In this document: positions 1-7,006 of the stretch, one piece after another
How the letters are laid out: each line of letters opens with the position of its first letter
Numbering within the stretch: position 1 is the stretch's first letter
From: an uncultured Clostridia bacterium
GTDB lineage: Bacteria; Bacillota_I; Bacilli_A; RF39; UBA660
DNA: 24,684 nt
Direction: 5' to 3'
Assembly (NCBI GenBank): GCA_947304495.1
Contig: CAMZBG010000017.1
Span: forward strand, 1-24,684
Program-made: the position numbers and the translations under genes
The notes under the pieces: generated by a model
What the model was told of the DNA's origin: nothing
The model's input: the letters and a program-made list of their open reading frames with translations, nothing else
Databases searched by the model: none

Positions 1-30
1 GAAGTAATAATTAAATATACTAAAACATAG
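1..30 (+). CDS. Possible 3' end of an upstream gene (partial)
   Basis: Frame 1 is open from the window edge and ends at TAG (28-30), while the other two plus frames stop within the first 15 bases. The nine visible codons read EVIIKYTKT. The gap to the next start is only 18 nt, which fits an operon. In Bacillus the gene before a YrzE-type protein is yajC/yrbF, so a YajC C-terminus is a guess from context. Nine residues cannot identify it. Confidence 0.35.
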   Translation, partial: EVIIKYTKT

Positions 31-48
31 ATATTATTAGGTGATATA

Positions 49-396
49 ATGATTAAAACTTATTTAAAGAGTTATCTATATTTATTTATATTAATAACAA
101 TAATGACGATTATTTTATCGATAATTAATTATTTTATACCTAAAAATATGGAAATATTTAAAATAATAATACCTGTCATTGCTATGTTAATAGCGGCAAT
201 TAATTTAGGAAAAAAAGTTAAAAATAAGGCTTATCTTGAAGGTATTAAATTTTCAGGTATATATTTAATATTTATAACTATAATAAGACTAATATTTAAA
301 TTAACTTTTAGTTATAAAATTGTTATTATGTATATATTAATATTAATTGCTAGTATTTTAGGATGTATGATTGGAATAAATTTAAAAAGGGATTAA
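49..396 (+). CDS. TIGR04086/YrzE-like integral membrane protein
   Basis: A 115-residue protein that is almost wholly hydrophobic, with about four predicted membrane segments (about 8-28, 37-54, 66-86 and 91-111). The pattern of a small-residue second helix, a short basic loop (GKKVKNK), a YLEGIKFSG-like turn and a final helix with LGCMIGIN matches the TIGR04086 family, to which B. subtilis YrzE belongs. The function of this family is unknown. The start is supported by AGGTGA at 39-44, 4 nt before the ATG. The stop codon lies in the loop of the following terminator. I am fairly sure of the family and have no evidence on its role. Confidence 0.72.
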   Translation: MIKTYLKSYLYLFILITIMTIILSIINYFIPKNMEIFKIIIPVIAMLIAAINLGKKVKNKAYLEGIKFSGIYLIFITIIRLIFKLTFSYKIVIMYILILIASILGCMIGINLKRD

Positions 397-405
397 CCCT
401 TTTTT
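384..405. terminator. Bidirectional rho-independent terminator
   Basis: Perfect 8-bp stem AAAAAGGG (384-391) / CCCTTTTT (397-404) with a 5-nt loop, A-rich on one side and T-rich on the other. It sits between convergent genes (stop at 396 on +, stop at 404 on -) and probably serves both. The plus-strand stop TAA is in the loop. Confidence 0.75.
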
Positions 406-691
406 ATATGTAGATATCAATTATATTAGCTAATGGAATATACTCATTATCAATGGTAATTAGATTATTACCATTAATACCGATAATTTTTCTTTTTATG
501 GTATCATTACCTACGACAATGTTAACTAATTTACTATATATAAAGTTCTTAGAATTAAGAATATTAGTTATTTTTGTTCTAATTAAAGAGGTGTCCCAAG
601 TATTATTATTATCATATGAAGTATATACCTCTTTATTATTGTGAAACTGTTTTAGTTCTCTGTTTTGATACATTTTAGGTTTTTCTTCCAT
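404..691 (-). CDS. Hypothetical protein, 95 aa
   Basis: I do not recognise a named family. The N-terminal half is polar (Lys, Asn and Asp rich; starts MEEKPKMYQNREL). The C-terminal half (about 50-95) alternates hydrophobic and polar residues in short strands ending in IDNEYIPLANIIDIYI, which resembles a small SH3/LSm-like beta barrel. There is no signal peptide or membrane segment. The start is supported by GGAGG at 698-702, seven nt upstream of the ATG. It is a single gene convergent with the YrzE-like gene and divergent from the SEDS gene. An internal Met at residue 7 is a possible but less likely start. Confidence 0.6.
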   Translation of the reverse strand: MEEKPKMYQNRELKQFHNNKEVYTSYDNNNTWDTSLIRTKITNILNSKNFIYSKLVNIVVGNDTIKRKIIGINGNNLITIDNEYIPLANIIDIYI

Positions 692-735
692 GATTAATCC
701 TCCAATATAATATATGTCTATTTTTTAATTTTAGG

Positions 736-764
736 TATAATTTAAGATACTTATGTGTTAAAAT
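736..764 (+). promoter_or_regulatory. Candidate promoter for the SEDS gene
   Basis: Two possible -10 elements lie in the divergent gap: TATAAT at 736-741 without a good -35, and an extended -10 TGT-TAAAAT at 756-764 that begins 34 nt before the ATG. Neither has a convincing -35, so the exact start of transcription is uncertain. Confidence 0.3.
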
Positions 765-789
765 ATAAATAGATTTAGAGGGTGAAGAT

Positions 790-1920
790 ATGAAAAATAT
801 ATCTAAATATAAAGTAGATTTAAGTATTTTAATACCAATTGTGATATTTTTTATTATAAGTATTGTATCAATATATTCAACTAAAAACTTATTAGCTAGT
901 GAATATAGTAATTTATGGATAAAGCAAACAATATGGTATATAGTTGGCTTTGGTATAGCTTATTTAATGATGACTATTGGAAATAAATTTTTATATAATA
1001 ATGCTTATATTTTTTATATAATAGGAGTAATATCATTGATTCTTGTGTTATTTTTAGGAATAACGGTAAATAATGCTACTTGTTGGTTTAAGATTCCTTT
1101 CTTAGGAACTATTCAACCTAGTGAATTTATGAAAATATTTTTAATTCTAATGCTAGCTAGAATGATAACTGATTTTAATGATACATATAATAATCATGAT
1201 ACAACTGATGAATTAAAATTCTTACTTAAAGTTTTATTAGTAGTATTTATACCATCGGTATTAACTTTTATAGAGCCAGATACAGGAGCAGTTATAATGT
1301 ATTTGATAATTACTTTTATAATGCTATTTGTTGGAGGTTTTAGAAAAAGATGGTTTATTATAACTGGAATATTAGTAATAGGATTTTTATTTAGTTTTTT
1401 ACTTATATATTATCATAATCAAGATTTATTTATTAAATTATTTGGAACGTCTTTTTTCTATCGTATGGATAGGATTACTAATTGGTCAGCTGCTAGTGGA
1501 TTACAGCTTAAAAATTCTTTAGTAGCGATTGGATCAGCTGGAGTTATAGGACATGGTATAAATAATACACCCATATATTTTCCGGAGATGCAAACTGATT
1601 TTATCTTTGCGGTATATGCTTCTAACGTTGGTTTAATTGGGGCTATATCGTTAATTATTGTTATGTTATACTTCGATTTGACACTGATATCTTATCATAA
1701 TAAAACAGCTAATGAAACTGATAAATATGCCATTGGGGGAATAATCAGTGTCTTAATATTACAACAAGTATATAATATTTCTATGACAATAGGTCTACTT
1801 CCTATTATGGGAATAACCCTACCATTTATTTCTTATGGAGGATCATCTTTATTATCATATATGTTATTACTGGGAATAATATTTAATATATCAAATGAGA
1901 GTTTAAGATATACAAATTAA
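790..1920 (+). CDS. SEDS family peptidoglycan glycosyltransferase (RodA/FtsW/SpoVE)
   Basis: A 376-residue polytopic membrane protein with about ten hydrophobic segments. SEDS proteins polymerise lipid II into glycan strands together with a class B PBP. Signature pieces are visible: QPSEFMK in the first half, GLQLKNSLVAIGSAGVIGHG from residue 237, PEMQTDFIFA with the likely catalytic Asp at 270, and the family hallmark GITLPFISYGGSS at 341-353. The PE..TDFIFA segment and overall length look more like RodA than FtsW, but the subfamily is not settled. After the Asp motif the sequence reads VYASNVGLIG, where relatives usually have an acidic pair before the Gly. RBS GAGGGTGA ends 4 nt before the ATG. 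No PBP partner is encoded nearby. It ends at a strong hairpin terminator. Confidence 0.9.
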   Translation: MKNISKYKVDLSILIPIVIFFIISIVSIYSTKNLLASEYSNLWIKQTIWYIVGFGIAYLMMTIGNKFLYNNAYIFYIIGVISLILVLFLGITVNNATCWFKIPFLGTIQPSEFMKIFLILMLARMITDFNDTYNNHDTTDELKFLLKVLLVVFIPSVLTFIEPDTGAVIMYLIITFIMLFVGGFRKRWFIITGILVIGFLFSFLLIYYHNQDLFIKLFGTSFFYRMDRITNWSAASGLQLKNSLVAIGSAGVIGHGINNTPIYFPEMQTDFIFAVYASNVGLIGAISLIIVMLYFDLTLISYHNKTANETDKYAIGGIISVLILQQVYNISMTIGLLPIMGITLPFISYGGSSLLSYMLLLGIIFNISNESLRYTN

Positions 1921-1946
1921 AAATCCATAGTTATCTATGGATTTTA
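1919..1946. terminator. Bidirectional rho-independent terminator
   Basis: Perfect 10-bp stem AAATCCATAG (1921-1930) / CTATGGATTT (1935-1944) with loop TTAT, flanked by A and T runs. It separates the convergent SEDS gene and the prepilin operon and overlaps the stop codon of the minus-strand gene. Confidence 0.85.
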
Positions 1947-2432
1947 TTCATGCCCATCATATATTTCAATATAGCCATATTTACAATCAATATTATCACT
2001 ATTACATCTTTCGATTAACATAATATAATTACTATCCATAGTTGCAGATGTTTTTAAGTAATCAATATATTCTTTATATGTTTTATTAATATTAAGATTG
2101 GAATATAACTCTATATTATTTATTTTTTTATTTGTTAGATGAGCTAGAAGCACAGTATCAAAGTAACCATCTTCAGTTGGTTCTTTGTTAAAGATTGTTA
2201 CTGTATTAGTATTTGCTTCTATTAACATATCATTAAAATTATATGTTTCTATACAGGTGTCTCGGTAATAGCCAAGTTGATATATTAATTGATTATCATA
2301 ATAATTAAGACGCTTTTTATATATTGAATAAATACTAGTGTAACTTGTATATAAGGCAGCTAAGAAAACTAAGATAATCGATGATACGACTACTACTTCC
2401 GCCATCATAAAACCCTTTTTATTTAATTTCAT
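1944..2432 (-). CDS. Prepilin-like protein, 162 aa (class III leader)
   Basis: The N-terminus MKLNKKG|FMMAEVVVV has the type IV prepilin layout: a short basic leader ending in Gly, Phe at mature position 1, Glu at position 5 and about 20 hydrophobic residues. The usual TLI at positions 2-4 is replaced by MMA. The ectodomain is small, polar and Tyr/Asn rich, with three Cys (about residues 55, 144 and 150). It probably sits in the membrane as a pseudopilin or minor pilin, processed by a PilD/ComC-type peptidase not encoded here. RBS AAGGAGG precedes the ATG. It is the last gene of the operon prepilin-prs-prepilin-prepilin, 9 nt after its neighbour. I recognise the leader class but no specific ectodomain family. 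Confidence 0.72.
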   Translation of the reverse strand: MKLNKKGFMMAEVVVVSSIILVFLAALYTSYTSIYSIYKKRLNYYDNQLIYQLGYYRDTCIETYNFNDMLIEANTNTVTIFNKEPTEDGYFDTVLLAHLTNKKINNIELYSNLNINKTYKEYIDYLKTSATMDSNYIMLIERCNSDNIDCKYGYIEIYDGHE

Positions 2433-2441
2433 AATTCCTCC

Positions 2442-2774
2442 TTATTCACATGAAGAAACATAACTGAAATTACCACCATTAGAATATTGTACTCCACCAG
2501 TAAAATCTTCGCCATCAGCATCTTCTCTTTCACTTTCAGTTAAATCTAGACTAGTAATGGGAATGCATCCACTATCACTTAGATTATTTTTATTTTCATC
2601 GTAATATAGTTTGGCATAACTAACTATTACTTCTATTTTAGCATCATTTTGTTTAGCTTTATTTCTTTCAATAGCAGCACTAATGCTAGAAATAGCTACG
2701 ACTGATATCAATAACAATATAACAACAACTGCTAGTAATTCAATTAGCGTAAATCCCTTTTTATCTAGTTTCAT
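2442..2774 (-). CDS. Prepilin-like protein, 110 aa, ComGC/PilE-type
   Basis: MKLDKKG|FTLIELLAVVVI is a textbook class III prepilin leader and transmembrane helix with Glu at mature position 5. The helix continues amphipathically (about 30-60, rich in Ala, Lys and Asn) as in major pseudopilins. The short C-terminal part holds two Cys (near residues 69 and 109) that could form a disulfide loop. Size and layout fit a major pilin or ComGC-like subunit, but no competence genes are adjacent, so that role is not shown. Its ATG lies inside the end of prs (14-nt overlap in another frame), with GAGGATG in the prs tail as ribosome binding site, so translation is probably coupled. Confidence 0.8.
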   Translation of the reverse strand: MKLDKKGFTLIELLAVVVILLLISVVAISSISAAIERNKAKQNDAKIEVIVSYAKLYYDENKNNLSDSGCIPITSLDLTESEREDADGEDFTGGVQYSNGGNFSYVSSCE

Positions 2775-3864
2775 GTTTCATCCTCAATTCTCTTATTTTG
2801 ATAGCCGCTTCAGTAGTATTACCTTCGATTATATTACCAATAGAGCGTCCATTATAAATCTCGTTAATTAGATGTGCTATTCTCATAGAACAATCTACGG
2901 ATCTAAACCAATCTTGTTCTTGAATATAATCAGGTACATAACTTACGTTTGTAGCATATACTCTATCAATTATTCCTTCGTCATAGTAATGACTAAATTC
3001 ATCAATGCCCATTGTAAATAAACCAAATGTTACTGCTAAATAAATTTTCTCAGCACCTAATTCTTTTAATTTCTTGGCTGTTTTTAAAATTGAACCACCA
3101 GAAGCAATCATATCATCAGTAACGATTGCTATTTGACCACTTAAATCATCGGGGCCATTAAATCTTTGATCAACAATGGGATTTTTGCCACCATCAATTG
3201 TTGCATAGTCTCGGCGTTTGCTAAATATACCAGTTGGGGCTCCGCCAAGTAAATCGGCATAAAAGTTGGCTCTACCTGTTGCTCCATTATCTGGAGCAAT
3301 AAAGATTATGTTATCACTGTTGATTTCTTCTCCCTGAAGCAAATCTAAAAGTGTTAAATCACCCAAGTAGACATTTTCAAATGCTATTCTAGCAACTGAC
3401 CCCATGATGGGCCTGCTATGAACATCACAAGTAATAATTTCATTTGCACCCATAAATTCTAAAAGTTGAAGGGCCATAGGTCCGTCAAGAGACTCTCTTG
3501 ATACTTTCTTATCTTGTCTACCTTCATATAGGTATGGTGTAATTATCGTTCTTTTAGCCGCATGTCCACATTCAGCACTAAGTATTCTTAGAATATCCAT
3601 AAAGTGTTCATCACGAGACATATGATGTTCTTGTCCAAAGCTGAGATAAGTAACATCATAATTGGTTACATCTGATAGTATGAATACATTCTTATTTCTT
3701 AATGAGTCATTGATAACTGCCTTACCTTCACCATCATTAAATCTTACCAAATCAGGTTCTATTATATAATTGATGTCAGTACCATTTATTTTGTTAATAT
3801 GTGCATTAACTTTTTCTCCAAACCCTTTAAAATTCTTCGGAACAATAATCTTTAGTTCACTCAT
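2761..3864 (-). CDS. prs: Ribose-phosphate pyrophosphokinase (PRPP synthetase), divergent type
   Basis: Makes PRPP from ribose 5-phosphate and ATP for nucleotide, His and Trp synthesis in the cytosol. The 367-residue protein has the two PRTase-fold halves: a catalytic-loop region around PYLYEGRQDKK (110-120), CDVHSRPI (146-153), APDNGATGRA (190-199), and the PRPP-binding loop VTDDMIASGGSI (248-259). The loop differs from the usual DDMIDTAGT. The protein is also about 50 residues longer than typical Prs (about 315), so it belongs to a divergent branch and full activity is inferred. RBS AAGGAGAG is 5 nt upstream of the ATG. It lies 14 nt after a prepilin-like gene and overlaps the next one, so this housekeeping enzyme sits inside a prepilin operon. 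Confidence 0.88.
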   Translation of the reverse strand: MSELKIIVPKNFKGFGEKVNAHINKINGTDINYIIEPDLVRFNDGEGKAVINDSLRNKNVFILSDVTNYDVTYLSFGQEHHMSRDEHFMDILRILSAECGHAAKRTIITPYLYEGRQDKKVSRESLDGPMALQLLEFMGANEIITCDVHSRPIMGSVARIAFENVYLGDLTLLDLLQGEEINSDNIIFIAPDNGATGRANFYADLLGGAPTGIFSKRRDYATIDGGKNPIVDQRFNGPDDLSGQIAIVTDDMIASGGSILKTAKKLKELGAEKIYLAVTFGLFTMGIDEFSHYYDEGIIDRVYATNVSYVPDYIQEQDWFRSVDCSMRIAHLINEIYNGRSIGNIIEGNTTEAAIKIRELRMKHETR

Positions 3865-3878
3865 ACTACTCTCCTTTT

Positions 3879-5582
3879 TTATTTATAACAATATGTATTA
3901 TTGTTAGTTATCTTTGACCAACCACTGGGGCAGCTATAGTTGGTTGCTGTTTTTGTCCATCCACTAGCACAACTACTTTGTTTATATTTGTAACAATATC
4001 CTCCGGTTTTAGTACCACTACTGCAGGCATTGTATTGTGAGATAAATGAGTAACAATAGTCACCATAATGAGTGGCACCATAACAACTACACGTGGTACA
4101 ATTTCCATTGCTATCACATTTTTTTCTAGGACAATATGATCCGGTGCTATAGCAAGCATCCCAGCGTTTATAACCTTTGGCACAGGCATCATAGTTATGT
4201 CTGCATGTATAGGTTGCAGTAACATTCTTTTTAATGGTTATACTGCATGTGCCTATATTTCCAGCAGCATCTTTGACATGACCATAAAAGGTTGCTTCGG
4301 CTATCGATAAACTATTTGTACTGTTATAGCTTGCTGTTGCAGAGTTGTTTAATCCATATGCAGTTACACCGATATTATCATTTTTACTACTGAACGATAC
4401 CGTACTGCCACTTGCCTGAAGGGTACAGGTTGGACTTGTCGTATCTGATAAGGCATAGTGAGCATATAATGTTTTTGGACTATCTTCAGTTACTAATGTA
4501 TTTGCATTAAATTTTGTACCAGATGATATTTCTGTATACCAATCATCAAAGGTATAAGTTGTATTTGTTGGATTGATACCTGGCTCTTCTTCAGGCAATA
4601 CGTATGCACTTTCATATTTATTTACAACATCTTCATATCTTGTAAATCTTACTTTTACTTGGTAATTATCGAAAATTGTCTTGTTATAATCTTTCTTATG
4701 CAACCAAAAGTAAAAATAATCAGCACTATTTATTATTTCGGTATTTAAGGTAACGATACCAGATGTTACACGGTTATCTACCGTTGGTAGTGGTATTTTG
4801 GTAGTAATGTCTAGGCTTTCACCATTTTCTCCGCTTGTCTTTTTAGGAGTAATATAGAGATCAGTATAATCCTGTGGTGGATTATCACTGGTAGTTCCTA
4901 TTATGCTTGTCTCATATCCTCCACTAATATATTCTAAAGTCATTTTATAAGTATCTGTCGGTTTAACATTTAAGTTATTTGCACTAGATCCAAGGTGGAT
5001 ATGGTGGTAAGGAACACAATTGGTTATGTCTTCACTACATTCATCCCAGGTACCATCAAACGTTAGCGTATTTTCACTATATGAATAAGTTATTTTTGCA
5101 TCTGTATCACCAGATGATGTAGTAAATAAATTGACATTCCAATCATATGTAATTTTAGTTATTAATGGTATTTTATATTTATAATTAAGTTTAATATTAT
5201 AATCTTTATCGCTCATCTGGGGTATATTTAGCGGAATATCAATATTTATTTCTCCGCTTTCTTCATTATTTTCACAATAATATTCTCCAGTGAATGTTGT
5301 ATATTTATTTAAAACATCGATTTCTTGGTCATCATATGAAATAGTATTACCAGATGGATTTACAAGGGAACAATTAAAGTTTTTACCTTCAGCTATGGCA
5401 TACTTCATAAGTTTATTAGTTATGATAGTTCTATCGGTAACTACTTGAGTTTCAACTAGTAAATCATCATTTTTATTTTTTAGTTTAATAGTTAAATCTA
5501 GAATGAAATAAGCTATTCCAAAGGCAATAACTGATGCAAGAATGATTTCTACTAACATATATCCCTTATTATTCAATTTCAT
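3879..5582 (-). CDS. Large prepilin-like protein with beta-sandwich, InlB-type repeat, Ig-like domain and Cys-rich tail
   Basis: A 567-residue protein starting MKLNNKG|YMLVEIILAS, a class III prepilin leader with Glu at mature position 5 and a hydrophobic helix to about residue 33. After a 100-residue pilin-like part come a beta-rich region (about 145-325) resembling a carbohydrate-binding jelly roll, a Listeria-Bacteroides/InlB B-type repeat (about 335-377, with TFDDWYTE and LYAHYA), an Ig-like segment (about 383-452, with KDAAGNIG), and a tail from about 457 holding 14 Cys in 110 residues with repeated YCY and C..GW motifs. I chose the ATG at 5582 over the in-frame GTG at 5591. AGGTGAT is well placed for the ATG, and the protein then begins like its paralogues. 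Likely a surface adhesin or pilus-tip subunit, which is inference. First gene of the operon with prs. Confidence 0.75.
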   Translation of the reverse strand: MKLNNKGYMLVEIILASVIAFGIAYFILDLTIKLKNKNDDLLVETQVVTDRTIITNKLMKYAIAEGKNFNCSLVNPSGNTISYDDQEIDVLNKYTTFTGEYYCENNEESGEINIDIPLNIPQMSDKDYNIKLNYKYKIPLITKITYDWNVNLFTTSSGDTDAKITYSYSENTLTFDGTWDECSEDITNCVPYHHIHLGSSANNLNVKPTDTYKMTLEYISGGYETSIIGTTSDNPPQDYTDLYITPKKTSGENGESLDITTKIPLPTVDNRVTSGIVTLNTEIINSADYFYFWLHKKDYNKTIFDNYQVKVRFTRYEDVVNKYESAYVLPEEEPGINPTNTTYTFDDWYTEISSGTKFNANTLVTEDSPKTLYAHYALSDTTSPTCTLQASGSTVSFSSKNDNIGVTAYGLNNSATASYNSTNSLSIAEATFYGHVKDAAGNIGTCSITIKKNVTATYTCRHNYDACAKGYKRWDACYSTGSYCPRKKCDSNGNCTTCSCYGATHYGDYCYSFISQYNACSSGTKTGGYCYKYKQSSCASGWTKTATNYSCPSGWSKITNNNTYCYK

Positions 5583-5591
5583 ATATATCAC

Positions 5592-5615
5592 CTATCTATA
5601 TAATAATTTTAACAT
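5592..5615 (-). other. Possible 7-codon leader ORF before the large prepilin gene
   Basis: An AGGTGAT (5618-5624) 2-3 nt before an ATG opens a tiny frame reading MLKLLYR and ending in TAG at 5592. That stop overlaps the ribosome binding site (AGGTGAT, 5587-5593) of the large prepilin gene. It could couple or modulate translation initiation. It may also be chance in AT-rich DNA. Confidence 0.25.
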
Positions 5616-5625
5616 TTTATCACCT

Positions 5626-5654
5626 AAAAAGCTATCTTTTTTTATAAAAGATAG
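5626..5654 (-). terminator. Rho-independent terminator of the ung-hemW-mscS-HD operon
   Basis: On the minus strand CTATCTTTT (5654-5646) pairs with AAAAGATAG (5640-5632) over a 5-nt loop and is followed by CTTTTT (5631-5626). It begins 1 nt after the stop codon of the HD-domain gene. Confidence 0.75.
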
Positions 5655-5655
5655 A

Positions 5656-6222
5656 TTATTCAATATTTAATTTATTAAATTTAACATTTAGATAGCTTCT
5701 TGAAGCTAAATAGTCGCAACGATGAACAAATCTTCCTAATTCATCTTTAGGAAGTGGCAATACTACTTTGCTATATTTATTTTTATTCCATTTACCCATA
5801 TGGCTTTCAATCATAGAGCACATTTTTCTTACGTTATCAATATCCATTTTTAATTCTTTAGCATGTTCCATAATTAATTTAGATACAAGTAATGGATGAT
5901 CAAATCTAGTATATTTTTCTTCTTGATAGCCTTTTTTACATCCATCATGCATAATTAAAGCCATAATAATTAAATCTTTATCTGCTTCAGTAAAATTATT
6001 AACTGTTTCAAATAAATCATAAGCAATTCTTACGGCTACTTTGGTATGCTTTACTAATCCATTATTAGTACTAGCAAATTTTGGATGATATTTGCCAGTA
6101 CTAGATGCAGGTATAGTAAAGAAGTAATCGGGTAAAAGATTTATTAAATGCATTATATCTTCCCTATTACTTTTATCTTTAAGATAATTAATTTCTTGTT
6201 CAAAATATTTAATTTTATTCAT
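5656..6222 (-). CDS. HD-domain phosphohydrolase-like protein
   Basis: A 188-residue soluble protein with an HD-superfamily metal-binding layout: His59 (GLVKHTKVA), the His92-Asp93 pair (LIMHDGCKKG), His109 (FDHPLL), His141 (IESHMGKW) and a late Asp in HRCDYLASR. HD proteins hydrolyse phosphate mono- or diesters, including nucleotides, but the substrate here is not known. I prefer the ATG at 6222 over an upstream in-frame Met at 6282. AGGGGGA lies just before it, and the extra 20 residues would run deep into mscS. The start overlaps the mscS stop by 8 nt (ATGAATAA), so the two are translationally coupled. It is the last gene of its operon. Confidence 0.75.
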   Translation of the reverse strand: MNKIKYFEQEINYLKDKSNREDIMHLINLLPDYFFTIPASSTGKYHPKFASTNNGLVKHTKVAVRIAYDLFETVNNFTEADKDLIIMALIMHDGCKKGYQEEKYTRFDHPLLVSKLIMEHAKELKMDIDNVRKMCSMIESHMGKWNKNKYSKVVLPLPKDELGRFVHRCDYLASRSYLNVKFNKLNIE

Positions 6223-7006
6223 TCTTCCCCCTGATATTAACATCAATTTTAGTATATGGTATTTCAATTTTATATTTATCAAAGTATTCTTTTAAAATCA
6301 TATTAAAATCTCTTTTTACTTGATATTGAAGATTATATTTAACATTTAAAGTTACCATATATTTAATGCTACTAGAAGCAAATTCTTGAATGCCTAATAG
6401 TTTATAATTATCGACATATCCTTCAATTTTTTCAACATCTTTTTGCATTTCATTTAAGCATTTTTCTAATTTTTTAATATCGGTATCATATGCAACATCA
6501 ATATTGATAAATAAGCTAGTATCATTTCTACTATGGTTAATAACTTTATTGAAAGCAGAATTATTTAAGATTAAAACTTCACCATTAGCGTTTTTTACTT
6601 TGGTACTCATTAAGCCTAAAGCAATTACTTCTCCCTTAAAGCCATCTATTGTTACTATTTCACCCAAAGTATACTTATCATCAAAGAGAATAAATAATCC
6701 AGCTAAAAAGTCAGCTACAATATCTTGAATAGCTAATCCAATAATAACACCAGCTACTCCTAATGAAGTTACTACTCCAGTAGTATCTACACCAAAGACA
6801 CCTAAAATAGCTAAGATAACAAAGATAACAATAAGATATTTTACTATTTTTTTTATTAACGATATGATTGTTACCTTACGTTTATCCACTCTTTTATGAT
6901 TACTTATTTTATTTATTAATACTTTAATAATATTATAAATAATAACTCCAAAGATAATATATAAAATTGGTAATATAAATTTTTCACTTGTTATAAATTT
7001 TATCAT
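6215..7006 (-). CDS. mscS: Small-conductance mechanosensitive channel, MscS family
   Basis: Opens under membrane tension to release solutes during hypo-osmotic shock. The 263-residue protein has three hydrophobic segments (about 10-32, 49-72 and 76-108). The pore-lining third helix carries the family pattern GVAGVIIGLAIQDIVADFLAG (written in pieces: GVAGVIIG at 83-90, then QDIVADFLAG at 94-103). The MscS beta domain follows (GEIVTIDGFKGEV at 115-127, NGEVLILNNS at 141-150). The C-terminal alpha/beta domain is present, so the length fits the short MscS/YkuT type. The ATG overlaps the hemW stop as ATGA. Within this operon it has no obvious functional link to its neighbours. Confidence 0.9.
   Translation of the reverse strand: MIKFITSEKFILPILYIIFGVIIYNIIKVLINKISNHKRVDKRKVTIISLIKKIVKYLIVIFVILAILGVFGVDTTGVVTSLGVAGVIIGLAIQDIVADFLAGLFILFDDKYTLGEIVTIDGFKGEVIALGLMSTKVKNANGEVLILNNSAFNKVINHSRNDTSLFINIDVAYDTDIKKLEKCLNEMQKDVEKIEGYVDNYKLLGIQEFASSSIKYMVTLNVKYNLQYQVKRDFNMILKEYFDKYKIEIPYTKIDVNIRGKNE

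Noticed and set aside
3908..4225. A 105-codon open frame on the minus strand inside the large prepilin gene
   Set aside because: It overlaps the Cys-rich coding region in another frame, lacks a convincing ribosome binding site and has no recognisable domain. It is a by-product of the repetitive coding sequence.
7003..7006. Possible UGA recoding, since hemW ends in TGA
   Set aside because: Trp is TGG throughout and all large frames are intact under the standard code. The TGA is followed at once by TAA, so this site is uninformative, but nothing else suggests recoding.
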